Source of the DNA: Paenibacillus xylanexedens
GTDB taxonomy: Bacteria; Bacillota; Bacilli; Paenibacillales; Paenibacillaceae
Assembly (NCBI RefSeq): GCF_001908275.1
Contig: NZ_CP018620.1
Location: forward strand, 5,518,001-5,582,000
Direction of reading: 5' to 3'
Length of the DNA stretch: 64,000 nucleotides
Shown: positions 23,023-34,315 of the stretch, one piece after another
Position numbering within the stretch: position 1 is the stretch's first letter
Layout: the number at the start of each line of letters is the position of its first letter
Position numbers and translations under genes: made by a program
Notes under the pieces: generated by a model
The model's database searches: none
Seen by the model: the letters and a program-made list of their open reading frames with translations, nothing else
Told to the model about the DNA's origin: nothing

Positions 23023-25944
23023 TTACCTCTCCTCTCCCATTTTGACTGCCTGGTGAACCCGCAATCTGCGAATCTGCCAGAGCAACATCGTTGCACCAAT
23101 GACCAGCATCACTACGGTGACCCCATACAGTTGCAACATATCTTGCTGTTCAAACACAATCCGGAACGGAGGTACCTGAGCAGATACATTATCCGTCGTT
23201 TGCAGGAATGGCAGGAATAAACGACTGGATACCTGACCAATCCCAATACCTAGCAGGATCGACAGCCCCGCTGTGAACACCTGCTCCAGCAGCAGCATAC
23301 CGCTCAGTTGTGCCCGGGATAAGCCCATGGCCCGTAATACACCAAACTGCACAACACGTCCGGACAAATTGAAGAACCAGTACAGCACGTATCCGATCAA
23401 CGAGATAATAACCGATACTAGGAATCCAAGGCTCAGTATCCCGAATACGCCACCTCTTGACGGATGTTTAGCCTGAGATACCAATTCTGTGCGAACGTCA
23501 CGCACAGAAGATAACTCGATACCTTCTGCTGCGAGTTTCTCCATTAATGGAGCCACTTTGGCATCCGGTTCCATTTTCAGCCACACCTCATAAGGAATCA
23601 AAGGCACCTGATCATAGATATAATCCAGATTCGCCACGAAGAATGGCATCTGATCTGGATACTGGGCTGGCCAGTAAGGAATAATTCCGAAGACTACAAA
23701 TTCAATCGCCTGTCCCTGTACACCCATGGAGACGAGGTCTCCAGTTTTGAGTTTGAATTTGTCAGCAAATTTGGAGGAGATCAATACAGCCCCTTCATAT
23801 TTACCAAGCAAGTCAAGGTACTTGTAAGGATGTGCCGGGAACAGATCGTTGCGGAACCAAGCCACTTGAGCAAAGTCCACATTATCAATTCCGACCAGCA
23901 TTCCCTGTCCACCCGATTTACCAGAGACGATAATATTGCCTTTGGTCTGCAGCACGCGTGCTGCATGTTCAACCCCGTCTAATCTGCGGAACACTTCGAA
24001 TGGAGGTTCGGAGTAGATGACTTTGGATGGCTGCGAAGAACCGCCGCCACCACCTGGAGCACCTCCACCGCCATTGCCTCCGCCGGAACCACCACCAGCA
24101 GAACCTCCTCCTCCATTGCCACCACCTTGTTGACCTCCACCCGTACCGCCATTTTGTCCGGAACCACCAGGTTTAACCTCAGGTGTCCCTTCCCACACAG
24201 TCTGCATAATCACATCAGAACCATAACGGTACAAGGTACGCTCAGTGGAATTCAGATCAATCGTCCGAGCCGCAGCCGAGTTGTACACCCCAAGTCCCAG
24301 TGTCAGTACAAGGAGGATCATCAGCGGATAATAGGAAGAAGATGAACGCGATAGCTGTGTTAATGTCAGATACAACGGGACCGGGAGAAATTTGCGACCG
24401 ATCAACTGAATAAGCTTCAATATCCACGGGAACAAGCGCAGGAAGAATAGTCCAAGCGCAAAGATCGCGAGTGCGGGTACAAAAAACAGAAACGGCTGTA
24501 CCTGCAACTGATCCGTTGTCATTCCGGTCTGGAAGGTCAACATCTGACGTTCATAGAACATGTAGTATCCATATCCAGCCAGACCCAGCAACACAACATC
24601 CAGAAACCAGCGTTGCCATACTGGAGCACGGTCTGTCCGTGCCTGCCGCCGTTTGGCAGATACAATGGTTGCCCGTGCATAGGTTATCGCAGGGATAAGT
24701 GATGCGATAATCGCAACAAGGACCGCTGCTACGCCCAGGAGAATAGCTTCTTTTGATACACCGATCGGAATAGACTTCCGATCTACGAACGAGAGAAATC
24801 CACTTGCTGAACCGATACTCTTGGCCATAAACCAACCGAGCAACGGCCCAATAACCAGCGCAATAGCGCCCAGAAATATGCCTTCAAGCAGATAGAGAGA
24901 GAAGATCTGCCGAGCTGAAGCTCCACGGCTTCGCAATACCGCAATATCACTCTCTTGCTTCTGTAATGACTGTCTGGCGTTCATTGCAATAAAATAAAAG
25001 ACCATCGCAATCATCGGTGCTGCCAAGGTAAACAACATGGTCTGCAGTTGCAGACTCTGACTGCGGAACTGCTTGAGCAGATCACCAAAGGTGATGTCCA
25101 CTTTTGTATCTTTCAGCCTCTGGTACAGATCGATATCCAGCCTTTCCAGCATGGAAGTCAGACCTGATAACTGGCTGGTTTGAATTTCTTTCAGATCAAA
25201 GGCATAATACCAACGTGAATTTTGAAGTGGAATCCCTTTTTCCTTCAGTAAAACATCATTAAAAACCGATTCATCCACATATAGTCCATTCATCATGCCG
25301 TCAAATCCTTGTACCCAGTAAGGGCTGTTTGGATCATCTGCCTTGAAGGACCCCGTAATCTTCACACGTAACGTGATATCAAGACCGCTATACACCGGAT
25401 ATTCCAGAATGTCACCGATATGCAGGTCGTTACGGTACATGCCCTCTTCCAACATGACTGCCTCGATCGTGTCATCTTTGACCTGGTTTCCAGGTTTCAC
25501 CCCGGCAGAGTAATTCACCTGTGCATCCAGCCCACTCATCGTACCCAGACTCATACTGCGCGCCCTGCTGGCATCCACTTTGGTTGGATCTTCCGGGCTC
25601 ACCTCTGTGCTGCGAATGGATCTCGAATTCACATACGTATGAAAAGGAAACCCGATGTCGCGAGGAACATCCTCACGAATATAACGATCTACTTCGTCCA
25701 GACCCCGAGTGTCTGTCTTCACGCCACCAGGTGCCTGATAACTCATAAGCAACGAACCGGCTGGCAACCCTTCACTGTTATCCTGCAGCGTTTGCGCGAC
25801 GACCCGTTTCAACGCACCATCGGCATACATTGGAATACTGACGGTGAACGCTACCGCCACAATCAATCCGATCAGTGTGCTGAAGGTCATCCAGCGCGTG
25901 TTCCACATTTTGCGGAACAGCAGCCGAAGCAATGGCAGCCCCAT
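23023..25944 (-). CDS. Large FtsX-family ABC permease with glycine-rich insert
   Basis: 973 residues, about twice a MacB permease. A first membrane helix (about 15-37) is followed by a large outside domain. A helix cluster then spans about 305-560 (VLRSRGASARQIFSLYLLEG is a typical FtsX loop), followed by a second outside domain and a final FtsX bundle (VLRAMGLSRAQLSGMLLLEQ near 880). Residues about 592-636 are almost only Gly with some Ser, Gln and Asn, an unstructured linker in the outside part. The two FtsX halves mean one chain may replace a permease dimer. It overlaps the adaptor stop by one base. Confidence 0.88.
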   Translation of the reverse strand: MGLPLLRLLFRKMWNTRWMTFSTLIGLIVAVAFTVSIPMYADGALKRVVAQTLQDNSEGLPAGSLLMSYQAPGGVKTDTRGLDEVDRYIREDVPRDIGFPFHTYVNSRSIRSTEVSPEDPTKVDASRARSMSLGTMSGLDAQVNYSAGVKPGNQVKDDTIEAVMLEEGMYRNDLHIGDILEYPVYSGLDITLRVKITGSFKADDPNSPYWVQGFDGMMNGLYVDESVFNDVLLKEKGIPLQNSRWYYAFDLKEIQTSQLSGLTSMLERLDIDLYQRLKDTKVDITFGDLLKQFRSQSLQLQTMLFTLAAPMIAMVFYFIAMNARQSLQKQESDIAVLRSRGASARQIFSLYLLEGIFLGAIALVIGPLLGWFMAKSIGSASGFLSFVDRKSIPIGVSKEAILLGVAAVLVAIIASLIPAITYARATIVSAKRRQARTDRAPVWQRWFLDVVLLGLAGYGYYMFYERQMLTFQTGMTTDQLQVQPFLFFVPALAIFALGLFFLRLFPWILKLIQLIGRKFLPVPLYLTLTQLSRSSSSYYPLMILLVLTLGLGVYNSAAARTIDLNSTERTLYRYGSDVIMQTVWEGTPEVKPGGSGQNGGTGGGQQGGGNGGGGSAGGGSGGGNGGGGAPGGGGGSSQPSKVIYSEPPFEVFRRLDGVEHAARVLQTKGNIIVSGKSGGQGMLVGIDNVDFAQVAWFRNDLFPAHPYKYLDLLGKYEGAVLISSKFADKFKLKTGDLVSMGVQGQAIEFVVFGIIPYWPAQYPDQMPFFVANLDYIYDQVPLIPYEVWLKMEPDAKVAPLMEKLAAEGIELSSVRDVRTELVSQAKHPSRGGVFGILSLGFLVSVIISLIGYVLYWFFNLSGRVVQFGVLRAMGLSRAQLSGMLLLEQVFTAGLSILLGIGIGQVSSRLFLPFLQTTDNVSAQVPPFRIVFEQQDMLQLYGVTVVMLVIGATMLLWQIRRLRVHQAVKMGEER

Positions 25945-27053
25945 TAGCGTCCCACTACTTTCTGACCTACGGTCAGACCTTTCAGAATCTCAACATCTGT
26001 CGATGTCTGCTGTCCAACTTCAACGTCCACTTCACGCTTGCTTCCATCAGTTTCCACGACTTGTACGTACGTTCTTGAACCGATGGAGCGTAAAGCGGAT
26101 ACAGGAATCACAATCGCGTTCTCGGTACGCTGCGTTACAATCGAGACCGATAGTGGTGTGCCACGTTCGACGCCTTTTGGCATTTTTGCAAGTGTAACGA
26201 TAACATACTTATCCAGCGTTTCCTTGGTTGGAGGCGTAACGCCTTCACCCGTCCCTTCGCCACTGCCGCTTCCCGATGCTTCCGCGATAGGCATAACTTT
26301 AATTTTGCCAGCGACTTTACCGGCTCCATTAATATCTACTTCTGCCTTCATACCAGCCGAGAACTTCTCCAGATCTTCCTTGGCAAAGGTAGCTGCCACA
26401 ACCAGATTCGATGTATCCGCAATCGTAGCAATCGGATCATACGCTTTCACAGCTGTACCCTTCTCTACCTGCACAGCAATAACGGTACCGCCAAACGGAG
26501 CTGTCAACGTGGCTTTGCCCAGTTGTTCCTCCAGATCAGCGAGTTCCTGGCGCAGTTCTTCAAACGCAATCGTTGCTTCTTCGAACTCCACCGGGTCCAT
26601 CTCATCCTTCTTGCGGAGTGTTTCCTTCATTTGAACTTCGGATTTGCGAATAGCCAGTTTCTTGCCACGGATCTCTTTCTCTACACTTTCCACATCGAGC
26701 ACGGCGAGAAGTTGGCCCTTTTTCACTTTATCCCCTGGTTTAACATTTAACTCTTTGACATGCATGCCATCAAGCGTGAAGTACACCTTCTCTTCCCGCT
26801 GACTCATCATCTTGCCACTACCACTTACTTTTTTCTCCAACGTTTCCGTCCGGACTTCATATTCCGGTTTCTTGGAGATCGTTGGTGGTGTGATAGGCGG
26901 AAGCACTTCTTCCTCTGTTTCTGACGGCAGCAATGAGCAACCGGACATCGTTGCAACCATTATTGCACCAAGTACAATAAGTGCTGCGCGTTTCCCCCTC
27001 TTCGGAGCGGCCCCTTTACTTGATAAATCTGCCGTCCGCCATTTCATAAACAT
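25944..27053 (-). CDS. Lipoprotein efflux adaptor (HlyD/RND membrane-fusion type)
   Basis: 369 residues. The signal peptide (RAALIVLGAIMVATMSGC) ends with a lipobox Cys39. The rest shows the adaptor order: a half biotinyl motif (VYFTLDGMHVKELNVKPGDKVKKGQLLAVLD), a short coiled hairpin around 145-185, the second lipoyl half (ATLTAPFGGTVIAVQVEKGTAV) and beta-barrel plus membrane-proximal parts ending in a VGQKVVG motif. It resembles YknX/MacA. ATG 27053 with GGAGG nine bases upstream is preferred; it overlaps the upstream ATPase gene by 38 bases, so translation is coupled. It is likely to link the permease to an extracytoplasmic substrate. Confidence 0.88.
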   Translation of the reverse strand: MFMKWRTADLSSKGAAPKRGKRAALIVLGAIMVATMSGCSLLPSETEEEVLPPITPPTISKKPEYEVRTETLEKKVSGSGKMMSQREEKVYFTLDGMHVKELNVKPGDKVKKGQLLAVLDVESVEKEIRGKKLAIRKSEVQMKETLRKKDEMDPVEFEEATIAFEELRQELADLEEQLGKATLTAPFGGTVIAVQVEKGTAVKAYDPIATIADTSNLVVAATFAKEDLEKFSAGMKAEVDINGAGKVAGKIKVMPIAEASGSGSGEGTGEGVTPPTKETLDKYVIVTLAKMPKGVERGTPLSVSIVTQRTENAIVIPVSALRSIGSRTYVQVVETDGSKREVDVEVGQQTSTDVEILKGLTVGQKVVGR

Positions 27054-27963
27054 GGTCCGCAACCTCCAAAATTGTAGGATCGTGTGTAGTCATACATATT
27101 GTTACTTGTTCTACTTCAATAATATTGCGGAATACGGCCATGACCTGAGCGCCCATCTTGGAATCCAGTTCAGCTGTAGGTTCATCCGCAAGCAACAATC
27201 TGGGTCTATGGGCAATCGCCTTGGCTATAGCCACCCGCTGTTGCTCTCCCCCGGACATCTCGAAAGGTCGGTGCTTCACCCGTTTGGATAGTCCAACCAG
27301 ATCCAGACAGTGACCAACCCTGTCCTTCCATTCCGCTCGCGGAACGTCCGCCATTCGCAGCGACAGTTCTACATTTTCCCAAGCAGATAATAAGGGCATG
27401 AGTGCATATGCCTGAAAAATAAAACCGATCTCTTTGCGCCGCAAAGCGGTCCGTCGTCGGTCTCCCCAATCCTGAAGAGGCTGGCCGGAGAATAGAATAT
27501 CTCCACTTGAAGGCTGATCGAGTCCACCGAGCATATTCAGTAACGTTGTTTTGCCTGAGCCCGATCGCCCCTTCAGCATGACCAGTTGTTGCGGATTCAC
27601 TTCCATATCAATGCCTTTGAGCACATGGATAATGCGACTGCCTGTCTGGAAACTGCGATGCACGTTACGCACCTCCAGTACAGGTCCATCATATGGAGGC
27701 AGCATATCCTTCTTTGGTTTGATCTTCTTCTGGGGTTCACCAACGGTGGTGACAGCAGCTGCAGCCACTTCATCTGAAGCGATTTCACTTTCAGGTAACG
27801 GAGGTTCACTCGTCGGGTGATCGTGTTCATTGTTGTATGTATTTTCTCCCGAAACCGTCGATGCCTCCAGCTGCGCTTCCCCCTGTTGATATTCCTCGCT
27901 TGACTGGCTCTTGGCAGGTCTTTTTCTGAGAAATAAATTCTTCATGCCAGCAATCACGCTCAT
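27016..27963 (-). CDS. MacB-type ABC ATPase with long disordered N-terminus
   Basis: 315 residues. Residues 1-92 are low-complexity and charged (Glu, Gln, Ala, Pro, Lys) without a recognisable fold. From residue 95 it is a MacB/LolD ATPase: Walker A GRSGSGKTT (132-140), LSGGEQQR-like MSGGEQQRVAIAKA near 233 and LLLADEPTAELDS near 252. First gene of the five-gene operon. The ATG at 27963 is very close to AAAGG; GTG two codons later (27957) has better spacing and could be the true start. The operon has two ATPases for one double permease, which suggests a heterodimeric engine. Confidence 0.87.
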   Translation of the reverse strand: MSVIAGMKNLFLRKRPAKSQSSEEYQQGEAQLEASTVSGENTYNNEHDHPTSEPPLPESEIASDEVAAAAVTTVGEPQKKIKPKKDMLPPYDGPVLEVRNVHRSFQTGSRIIHVLKGIDMEVNPQQLVMLKGRSGSGKTTLLNMLGGLDQPSSGDILFSGQPLQDWGDRRRTALRRKEIGFIFQAYALMPLLSAWENVELSLRMADVPRAEWKDRVGHCLDLVGLSKRVKHRPFEMSGGEQQRVAIAKAIAHRPRLLLADEPTAELDSKMGAQVMAVFRNIIEVEQVTICMTTHDPTILEVADHVYEMADGRFIK

Positions 27964-28120
27964 CCTTTCTTGATATCCCGATCATTTCTTCAAAAAACCT
28001 AAAATTAGAAATCTGTTCCAACCTACACTGAATTATAAACGACCGATCCCAACTAAAGGTTACAAGCTTTTTACAACGGTAGAGGGAAAAAGTTAATATT
28101 TTGATGAACAAACGAAAAAA

Positions 28121-28141
28121 GCACCCCAAAGTGCGGGATGC
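28121..28141 (-). terminator. Terminator of the pyr operon
   Basis: GCACCCC/GGGATGC hairpin, followed on the minus strand by six T, about 95 bases after the pyrE stop. No gene is seen in the 27964-28235 gap. Confidence 0.8.
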
Positions 28142-28235
28142 CTCTTGCATATTCGATGGTTTTGCCGCTATGACGGCAATCATTACAATTTTGATACCGT
28201 TCAATCCTGAACATTTTTTCGAGGTATCAATGATA

Positions 28236-28877
28236 TTATTTACCAAATGAAGAAGGATCTTCACGCCAGGATTTAAGCAACTCAAAGTCACTCTCCTGAA
28301 TCGTTCCCTGAGCCAAAGCCACATCCATCAGCGCCGTGTAATTAGACAACGTCTGAAGTGGAATTCCAGCATCTTCGAATGCTTTAACACCTTTATCCAG
28401 CTGATAGCTGAAAATCGCAAGCACGGCGAGAGGTGTTGCGCCTGCTACACGTACGGCTTCGGCTGCTTTGATCGAGCTTCCACCTGTAGAGATCAGATCT
28501 TCGATGACAACCACTTTCTGTCCTTCGGTAATCAGACCTTCGATCAGGTTCTCTTTGCCGTGTCCTTTCGCTTTATCACGAATGTAGGCCATCGGCAGAT
28601 CCAGCTTCTGAGCCACCCAGGCAGCATGCGGGATACCTGCGGTTGCCGTACCTGCAATGACTTCTGCATCTGGGTATTGGTTACGAATAATCGTTGCAAA
28701 GGCCTCAGCGATATCGTTGCGAATCTCCGGATAGGACATCGTTAAGCGGTTATCGCAGTATATTGGTGATTTGATGCCGGATGTCCATGTAAATGGCTGC
28801 TGCGGACGCAATGCCACGGCTTTGATTTTCAACAGTTGGGAAGCAATATGATTCGGAATCTCATTCAGTTCGATCAT
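28236..28877 (-). CDS. pyrE: Orotate phosphoribosyltransferase
   Basis: Transfers the phosphoribosyl group of PRPP to orotate, giving OMP. The 213-residue protein has the PRPP-binding motif [14 protein letters not shown] (122-135), the flexible-loop region [15 protein letters not shown] (100-114) with its catalytic lysine, and the entry HAAWVAQKL. It is the last gene of the operon and its ATG overlaps the pyrF stop as ATGA, so translation is coupled. Length is normal. Confidence 0.98.
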   Translation of the reverse strand: MIELNEIPNHIASQLLKIKAVALRPQQPFTWTSGIKSPIYCDNRLTMSYPEIRNDIAEAFATIIRNQYPDAEVIAGTATAGIPHAAWVAQKLDLPMAYIRDKAKGHGKENLIEGLITEGQKVVVIEDLISTGGSSIKAAEAVRVAGATPLAVLAIFSYQLDKGVKAFEDAGIPLQTLSNYTALMDVALAQGTIQESDFELLKSWREDPSSFGK

Positions 28878-29614
28878 GCGTTCAACATCTCCTTCAAAAT
28901 GGTTTCTGCCGCTTCACGCGGATTGGGAGCGCCTGTAATGGGTCTGCCTACGACAATGTAATGACTGCCTCTGGAAATGGCTTCACCCGGCGTCAAGACG
29001 CGTGTCTGATCTCCCAGACCACTACCCGCTGGACGGATTCCTGGAGTAACGGTGTGAAAAGCACTGCCACACGCTGCCCGAATTGCGGGCACTTCCAGTG
29101 GAGAAGCAACAACCCCATCCAGTCCGGCCTCTTGGGCCAGTCCTGCATAACGGACCACAGCAGCTTCCACACTTCCCGGAATGCCAATCTCGTTATTCAT
29201 CGTTTCCAGACTTGTACTGGTCAGTTGGGTGACTGCAATGATCTCGGGCTTGCTAAGGGAAGGATCAGCAGCTATAGCTGCCTCAGCACCTTCACGTGCA
29301 GCACGCATCATGAGGGCTCCACCTGCTGCATGTACATTGAACATGTCTACACCCAGACGTGTGATACTTTCAGCACCGCCACGAACGGTGTTGGGAATGT
29401 CATGCATTTTCACATCCAGAAAAACGGAGTATCCTTTGGATTTCAGCTCCCGAATAAACTCCGGTCCTGCTGCGTAGAACAGCTGCATGCCCACCTTCAG
29501 ATAACAGGGAATACCTTCAAGTGCTTGTACCAATGCTTTCGCTTCTTCTGCTCCAGGATAATCCAGTGCCACCATCAGACGGCCAGCCATTTCATTGAAA
29601 CTCGCTTGATTCAT
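28874..29614 (-). CDS. pyrF: Orotidine 5'-phosphate decarboxylase
   Basis: Decarboxylates OMP to UMP. A 246-residue TIM barrel with the catalytic charged network: Asp18 in MVALDYP, Lys40 in YLKVGMQLF and Asp67-Lys69-Asp72 in [12 protein letters not shown]. The phosphate-binding end is VTPGIRPAG and VVGRPIT. ATG 29614 is preferred over the upstream reading at 29641; GGAGG lies 12 bases away, and a GTG one codon earlier has slightly better spacing. Confidence 0.97.
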   Translation of the reverse strand: MNQASFNEMAGRLMVALDYPGAEEAKALVQALEGIPCYLKVGMQLFYAAGPEFIRELKSKGYSVFLDVKMHDIPNTVRGGAESITRLGVDMFNVHAAGGALMMRAAREGAEAAIAADPSLSKPEIIAVTQLTSTSLETMNNEIGIPGSVEAAVVRYAGLAQEAGLDGVVASPLEVPAIRAACGSAFHTVTPGIRPAGSGLGDQTRVLTPGEAISRGSHYIVVGRPITGAPNPREAAETILKEMLNA

Positions 29615-29716
29615 CACCAGCGCTCCCCTCCACTTGCTCATTTTTTCTGTTTTTGCCCGATATAAAGGACATCCCGCCAGCCCGCAGGCTGACTGATGTC
29701 CTTCATCAGAGAGTTA

Positions 29717-32700
29717 TTATTTTACAAAGACAGGCATTGCTTCCGAAGAGAAGTTGATCGTTTGCAGCATGATCAGCAGCGCACGAATCGTATCCAATGA
29801 AGTCATACATACAATGCCGTTCTCTACCGCTTCACGACGGATACGGAATCCATCACGCTGCGGTGTTTTGCCTTTGGTGAGTGTATTGAAGACAAAGTTT
29901 GCTTCGCCGCTACGGATCATATCCAGAATGTTCGGCGAACCTTCACTTAATTTGTTCACAGTCGTTACCGGAATGTTCGCAGCTTCAAGCGCAGCTGCTG
30001 TTCCGCCGGTAGCCATGATTTTGTAACCCAGTCTGTAGAAACCTTCGAGCAAAGGAACCGCTTCGTCTTTGTCTTTGTCTGCTACAGTCACAACAATTGC
30101 TCCGGTTGCCGGAATTTTCATTCCTGCGCCGATAAGACCTTTGAACAATGCTTTAGCGTAATTCGGGTCACGACCCATAACCTCACCTGTAGACTTCATC
30201 TCAGGTCCGAGGGTTGGTTCTACACGACGCAGCTTCGCGAAGGAGAAGACCGGAACTTTAACAGATACATGATCCGATTCAGGCCACAGCCCGTCAACAT
30301 AACCAAGATCTTTTAGTTTCACACCCAGAATGGCTTGTGTTGCCAAGTTCGCCATCGGAATGTTGGTTACTTTGCTCAGGAATGGTACGGTACGGGATGA
30401 ACGCGGGTTCACCTCGATAATGTACACTTGGCCATCATGGATAACAAACTGGATGTTGACCAAACCTACCGTTTTCAGTTCTTTCGCAATTTTAATTGTA
30501 ATCTCTACAATTTTCTCTTTCAAATCCTGGGACAGATGTTGAGGAGGATATACCGCGATGGAGTCACCAGAGTGAACCCCTGCACGCTCGATATGTTCCA
30601 TGATTCCCGGAATCAATACCGTTTCACCATCACAGATGGCGTCAACCTCAACTTCTTTACCCATCATGTAACGGTCGATCAGGACCGGATGCTCCGGATT
30701 GATTTTAACCGCCTGTTCCATGTATGTCAGCAATTCAGCATCGGAGTATACAATCTCCATCGCACGACCGCCGAGTACATAGGAAGGACGAACCAGTACC
30801 GGGTAGCCCAGACTTTGAGCTGTTTCTACCGCATCATCAACGGAAATGACCGTTTTACCTTTTGGCTGTGCAATCTCCAGACGGGAGAGCAGACGTTCGA
30901 ACTTCTTGCGATCCTCCGCCTCATCGATGCTTTCCAGATCCGTTCCGAGAATGGTTACACCTGCATTACGCAGTGGTGCTGCCAGGTTGATGGCCGTTTG
31001 ACCACCGAACTGTACGATAACTCCTACTGGTTTCTCCTGTTCAATCACGTTCATGACATCTTCGAAGAAGAGCGGTTCAAAGTATAGGCGATCTGATGTA
31101 TTAAAGTCCGTAGACACCGTCTCCGGGTTATTGTTGATAATGACTGCTTCATATCCTGCTTTTTGCAATGCCCATACTGCGTGTACAGTAGAGTAGTCGA
31201 ACTCGATCCCTTGACCGATCCGGATTGGTCCTGAACCCAGTACCACAACTTTTTTCTTGTCTGAAGGGATCACTTCATTCTCTGTCTCGTAAGTTGAGTA
31301 GTAATATGGCGTTGTTGCTTCGAACTCAGCTGCACATGTATCTACCATTTTGTACACTGGGCGCAGGTTCTCTGCCTCCCGACGAGTTCTAACTTCCGCT
31401 TCAGTTGTTAATGTGCCTCCTGGTTGACCTTGCGCACGCAGTTCAGCAATGGCGCGGTCCGTGAATCCAAGGCGTTTCGCTTGATACAGAATGTCGGAAG
31501 ACAATTCGGATTCTTCGCGAATGCGATCTTCGAATGCGATCAGACCTTCGATTTTGTCCAGGAACCACCAGTCGATCTTGGTCAGGTCCTGCAGTTGTTG
31601 CAATGTATATCCTCTACGGAATGCTTCCGCAATCAGGAAGATACGCTCATCATCTGCTTTGATCAGACGCTCGTTCAGGGTAGCTTCGTCCAGCGTTTCA
31701 GCATCCTTCAGGTAGAGGCGATGTACGCCAATTTCCAGGGAACGAACTGCTTTGTGAATCGACTCTTCGAATGTCCGGCCAATAGCCATTACTTCGCCTG
31801 TTGCTTTCATCTGAGTTCCCAGTTTACGGTTCGCCGAGATGAACTTATCGAACGGCCAGCGTGGGATTTTGCTCACGATATAATCCAGCGTAGGCTCGAA
31901 GCAAGCATACGTTTGGCCTGTTACCGGGTTCACGATTTCATCCAACGTGTAACCCATGGCAATTTTGGCAGCCATTTTTGCAATCGGATAACCCGTTGCT
32001 TTGGAAGCCAGAGCTGATGAACGGCTTACCCGTGGGTTTACTTCGATAACATAGTATTGGAAGCTGTGTGGGTCCAATGCAAACTGTACGTTACATCCAC
32101 CCTCGATGTTCAGGGCACGGATGATTTTCAGGGAAGCTGAACGCAGCATTTGATATTCACGGTCCGACAGGGTTTGGCTTGGTGCTACGACGATACTGTC
32201 GCCTGTATGAACACCTACCGGGTCAAAGTTTTCCATGTTGCAGACAACGATACAGTTATCGTTTTTGTCTCGCATAACCTCATACTCGACTTCTTTCATT
32301 CCTGCAATGCTCTTCTCGACCAGACATTGCCCAATCGGGCTGTAACGAATTCCCGCTGCCACCGTCTCGCGCAGCTCTTCTTCGTTCGCACAGATTCCGC
32401 CGCCTGTTCCGCCCAGTGTATAGGCTGGACGTACGATGATTGGATAACCAATCTCATTTGCAAATTCAAGTGACTCTTCAAGTGTCGTTACGATGACACT
32501 TTCTGGTACAGGTTGTTCCAGTTCACGCATCAGGTCACGGAACAGATCACGATCTTCCGCTTTCTCGATGGATGTTAACTGTGTTCCGAGCAATTTCACA
32601 TTTTCACGTTCCAGCACGCCTGCACGAGCCAGTTCTACAGCCATGTTCAGACCTGTTTGACCACCCAATGTTGGCAACAAGCCATCTGGACGCTCTTGAC

Positions 32701-32935
32701 GAATGATTTGGGTTACAAAATCCAGTGTAATTGGCTCAATGTAGACTTTGTCAGCCATGTTTGTATCCGTCATAATGGTCGCCGGGTTGCTGTTGATAAG
32801 TACAACTTCCACGCCTTCTTCTTTCAGAGCCTGGCAAGCTTGTGTACCGGCATAATCGAACTCGGCCGCTTGACCGATGACGATTGGACCGGAACCAATC
32901 ACCAGGATTTTTTTGAGATCTTTGTTAATCGGCAT
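29717..32935 (-). CDS. carB: Carbamoyl-phosphate synthase, large subunit
   Basis: Makes carbamoyl phosphate from bicarbonate, ammonia delivered by CarA, and two ATP. 1072 residues, the normal length, with the two homologous ATP-grasp halves starting at [21 protein letters not shown] and [17 protein letters not shown], and a C-terminal MGS-like allosteric domain (about 940-1072, with [16 protein letters not shown]) that binds UMP or IMP in relatives. carA stops one base before; the carB ribosome site AGGAG lies within the end of carA. Confidence 0.98.
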   Translation of the reverse strand: MPINKDLKKILVIGSGPIVIGQAAEFDYAGTQACQALKEEGVEVVLINSNPATIMTDTNMADKVYIEPITLDFVTQIIRQERPDGLLPTLGGQTGLNMAVELARAGVLERENVKLLGTQLTSIEKAEDRDLFRDLMRELEQPVPESVIVTTLEESLEFANEIGYPIIVRPAYTLGGTGGGICANEEELRETVAAGIRYSPIGQCLVEKSIAGMKEVEYEVMRDKNDNCIVVCNMENFDPVGVHTGDSIVVAPSQTLSDREYQMLRSASLKIIRALNIEGGCNVQFALDPHSFQYYVIEVNPRVSRSSALASKATGYPIAKMAAKIAMGYTLDEIVNPVTGQTYACFEPTLDYIVSKIPRWPFDKFISANRKLGTQMKATGEVMAIGRTFEESIHKAVRSLEIGVHRLYLKDAETLDEATLNERLIKADDERIFLIAEAFRRGYTLQQLQDLTKIDWWFLDKIEGLIAFEDRIREESELSSDILYQAKRLGFTDRAIAELRAQGQPGGTLTTEAEVRTRREAENLRPVYKMVDTCAAEFEATTPYYYSTYETENEVIPSDKKKVVVLGSGPIRIGQGIEFDYSTVHAVWALQKAGYEAVIINNNPETVSTDFNTSDRLYFEPLFFEDVMNVIEQEKPVGVIVQFGGQTAINLAAPLRNAGVTILGTDLESIDEAEDRKKFERLLSRLEIAQPKGKTVISVDDAVETAQSLGYPVLVRPSYVLGGRAMEIVYSDAELLTYMEQAVKINPEHPVLIDRYMMGKEVEVDAICDGETVLIPGIMEHIERAGVHSGDSIAVYPPQHLSQDLKEKIVEITIKIAKELKTVGLVNIQFVIHDGQVYIIEVNPRSSRTVPFLSKVTNIPMANLATQAILGVKLKDLGYVDGLWPESDHVSVKVPVFSFAKLRRVEPTLGPEMKSTGEVMGRDPNYAKALFKGLIGAGMKIPATGAIVVTVADKDKDEAVPLLEGFYRLGYKIMATGGTAAALEAANIPVTTVNKLSEGSPNILDMIRSGEANFVFNTLTKGKTPQRDGFRIRREAVENGIVCMTSLDTIRALLIMLQTINFSSEAMPVFVK

Positions 32936-32936
32936 G

Positions 32937-34079
32937 TTATTGTGCTCCTTTCACTGCGGCTGCCAATACGGCTTGACGCGGCTTTTGCGGGTTAGTGATC
33001 TTGTGCTCGCGAATCATCTCGATGAAGCGGTCGAACAGGTAGCTGTTGTCGTAAGGACCCGGGGCTGCTTCAGGGTGATATTGAACCGAGAATGCCGGGA
33101 ATGATTTATGTTTCAGACCTTCAATGGTCTTATCGTTATTGTTGATATGTGTAACTTCCAGGTCTGTACTCTTCACAGACTCTTCGTTTACGGTAAATCC
33201 ATGGTTCTGGGATGTGATGAAGCAACGTCCGCTCTCCAGTTCTTTCACCGGGTGGTTTCCTCCGCGATGTCCAAACTTAAGTTTTTCCGTGTCTGCTCCT
33301 GCTGCAAGTGCGAACAACTGGTGACCCAGGCAGATACCGAAGATCGGGTATTCGCCAAGCAATTCACTGATCATGTTAACCGCGTGAGGTACGTCTTTCG
33401 GGTCCCCAGGGCCGTTGGACAGTTGAATTCCGTCCGGGTTCAGGCGACGAATCTCGTCTGCTGTTACATCATGTGGAACAACAACAACGTCACAGTTACG
33501 TTTGCTGAGTTCGCGCAAGATTCCTGTTTTCGCACCATAATCCACGAGCACAATACGCTCAGCCGTTCCCGGGCTGTTGTAGACATGCTCTGTAGAAGTC
33601 ATTGGCACCTGGTTACGCAGTTCTGCAATGGTGGTGTCTCCCATCATCTCCAGCAGTTCTTCCACAGGCTTCGATCCTGTTGTGAGAATTCCCTTCATTG
33701 TGCCGTGGTGACGAATCCGGCGAGTCAACATGCGTGTATCAATTTCGCTGATTCCTACGATGCCGTATTCTTTGAGCAGATTGTCTACGCTGTATTCCGC
33801 ACGCCAGTTACTCGGCGTTGGCTCATGACGACGCACAACAAAACCGTGTACGTATGGACGAATCGACTCAAAGTCATCACGCGTAATGCCGTAGTTTCCG
33901 ATCAGCGGATACGTCATGGTTACGATTTGACCGCAATAGGAAGGATCCGAAAGCACCTCTTGATAGCCTGTAATTCCCGTATTAAAAACGACCTCACCTG
34001 TAGTTTCACCTTCAGCACCAAATGCTTTCCCGGTGAACAGTGTGCCGTCTTCCAACAATAATCTTGCCTGTGCCTGCAT
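32937..34079 (-). CDS. carA: Carbamoyl-phosphate synthase, small (glutaminase) subunit
   Basis: Releases ammonia from glutamine and passes it through the channel to CarB. 380 residues: N-terminal CarA domain ([21 protein letters not shown]) and a class I glutamine amidotransferase with the nucleophile Cys250 in GICLGHQL and HPEAAPGP near 335-343 for the His/Glu pair. AGGAG precedes the ATG. It is preceded by a long gap that separates carAB-pyrFE from pyrC. Confidence 0.98.
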   Translation of the reverse strand: MQAQARLLLEDGTLFTGKAFGAEGETTGEVVFNTGITGYQEVLSDPSYCGQIVTMTYPLIGNYGITRDDFESIRPYVHGFVVRRHEPTPSNWRAEYSVDNLLKEYGIVGISEIDTRMLTRRIRHHGTMKGILTTGSKPVEELLEMMGDTTIAELRNQVPMTSTEHVYNSPGTAERIVLVDYGAKTGILRELSKRNCDVVVVPHDVTADEIRRLNPDGIQLSNGPGDPKDVPHAVNMISELLGEYPIFGICLGHQLFALAAGADTEKLKFGHRGGNHPVKELESGRCFITSQNHGFTVNEESVKSTDLEVTHINNNDKTIEGLKHKSFPAFSVQYHPEAAPGPYDNSYLFDRFIEMIREHKITNPQKPRQAVLAAAVKGAQ

Positions 34080-34107
34080 CCCATTTCACTCCTCTGTGTT
34101 TATCAAC

Positions 34108-34315
34108 GTTGAATGGCATTTGGGTTGAACTTTCTGGAAACTTCGTGCGGCTCCGCTGACAGAAAACCCTTTGATCGCTGTTATCCCCGGATTACTTTTT
34201 ATCATTTTTCAAATGATGTAATCCGGTGATAAAGGCGAACGCTTTGCTTCTTCGGGTCTTTTCTGTCCGCTCCGCAGTAACGCTAGTGTCCAAGTTCAAA
34301 ATCATGACATTCAAC
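34108..34315. repeat. Palindromic intergenic repeat, family A, copy 3, inside the pyr operon
   Basis: About 208 bases with end repeats GTTGAATG...TTGAACTT and AAGTTCAA...CATTCAAC. Internal blocks are GATCGCTGTTATCCCCGGATT and GGCGAACGCTTTGCTTCTTCGGG, matching copy 1. A central GGATTAC/GTAATCC pairing adds to the fold. It lies between pyrC and carA, so its RNA is part of the operon transcript. Confidence 0.75.

Noticed and set aside
24035..24170. Glycine-codon repeat considered as a CRISPR or tandem-repeat locus
   Set aside because: It lies in frame inside the permease gene and has no spacer structure.
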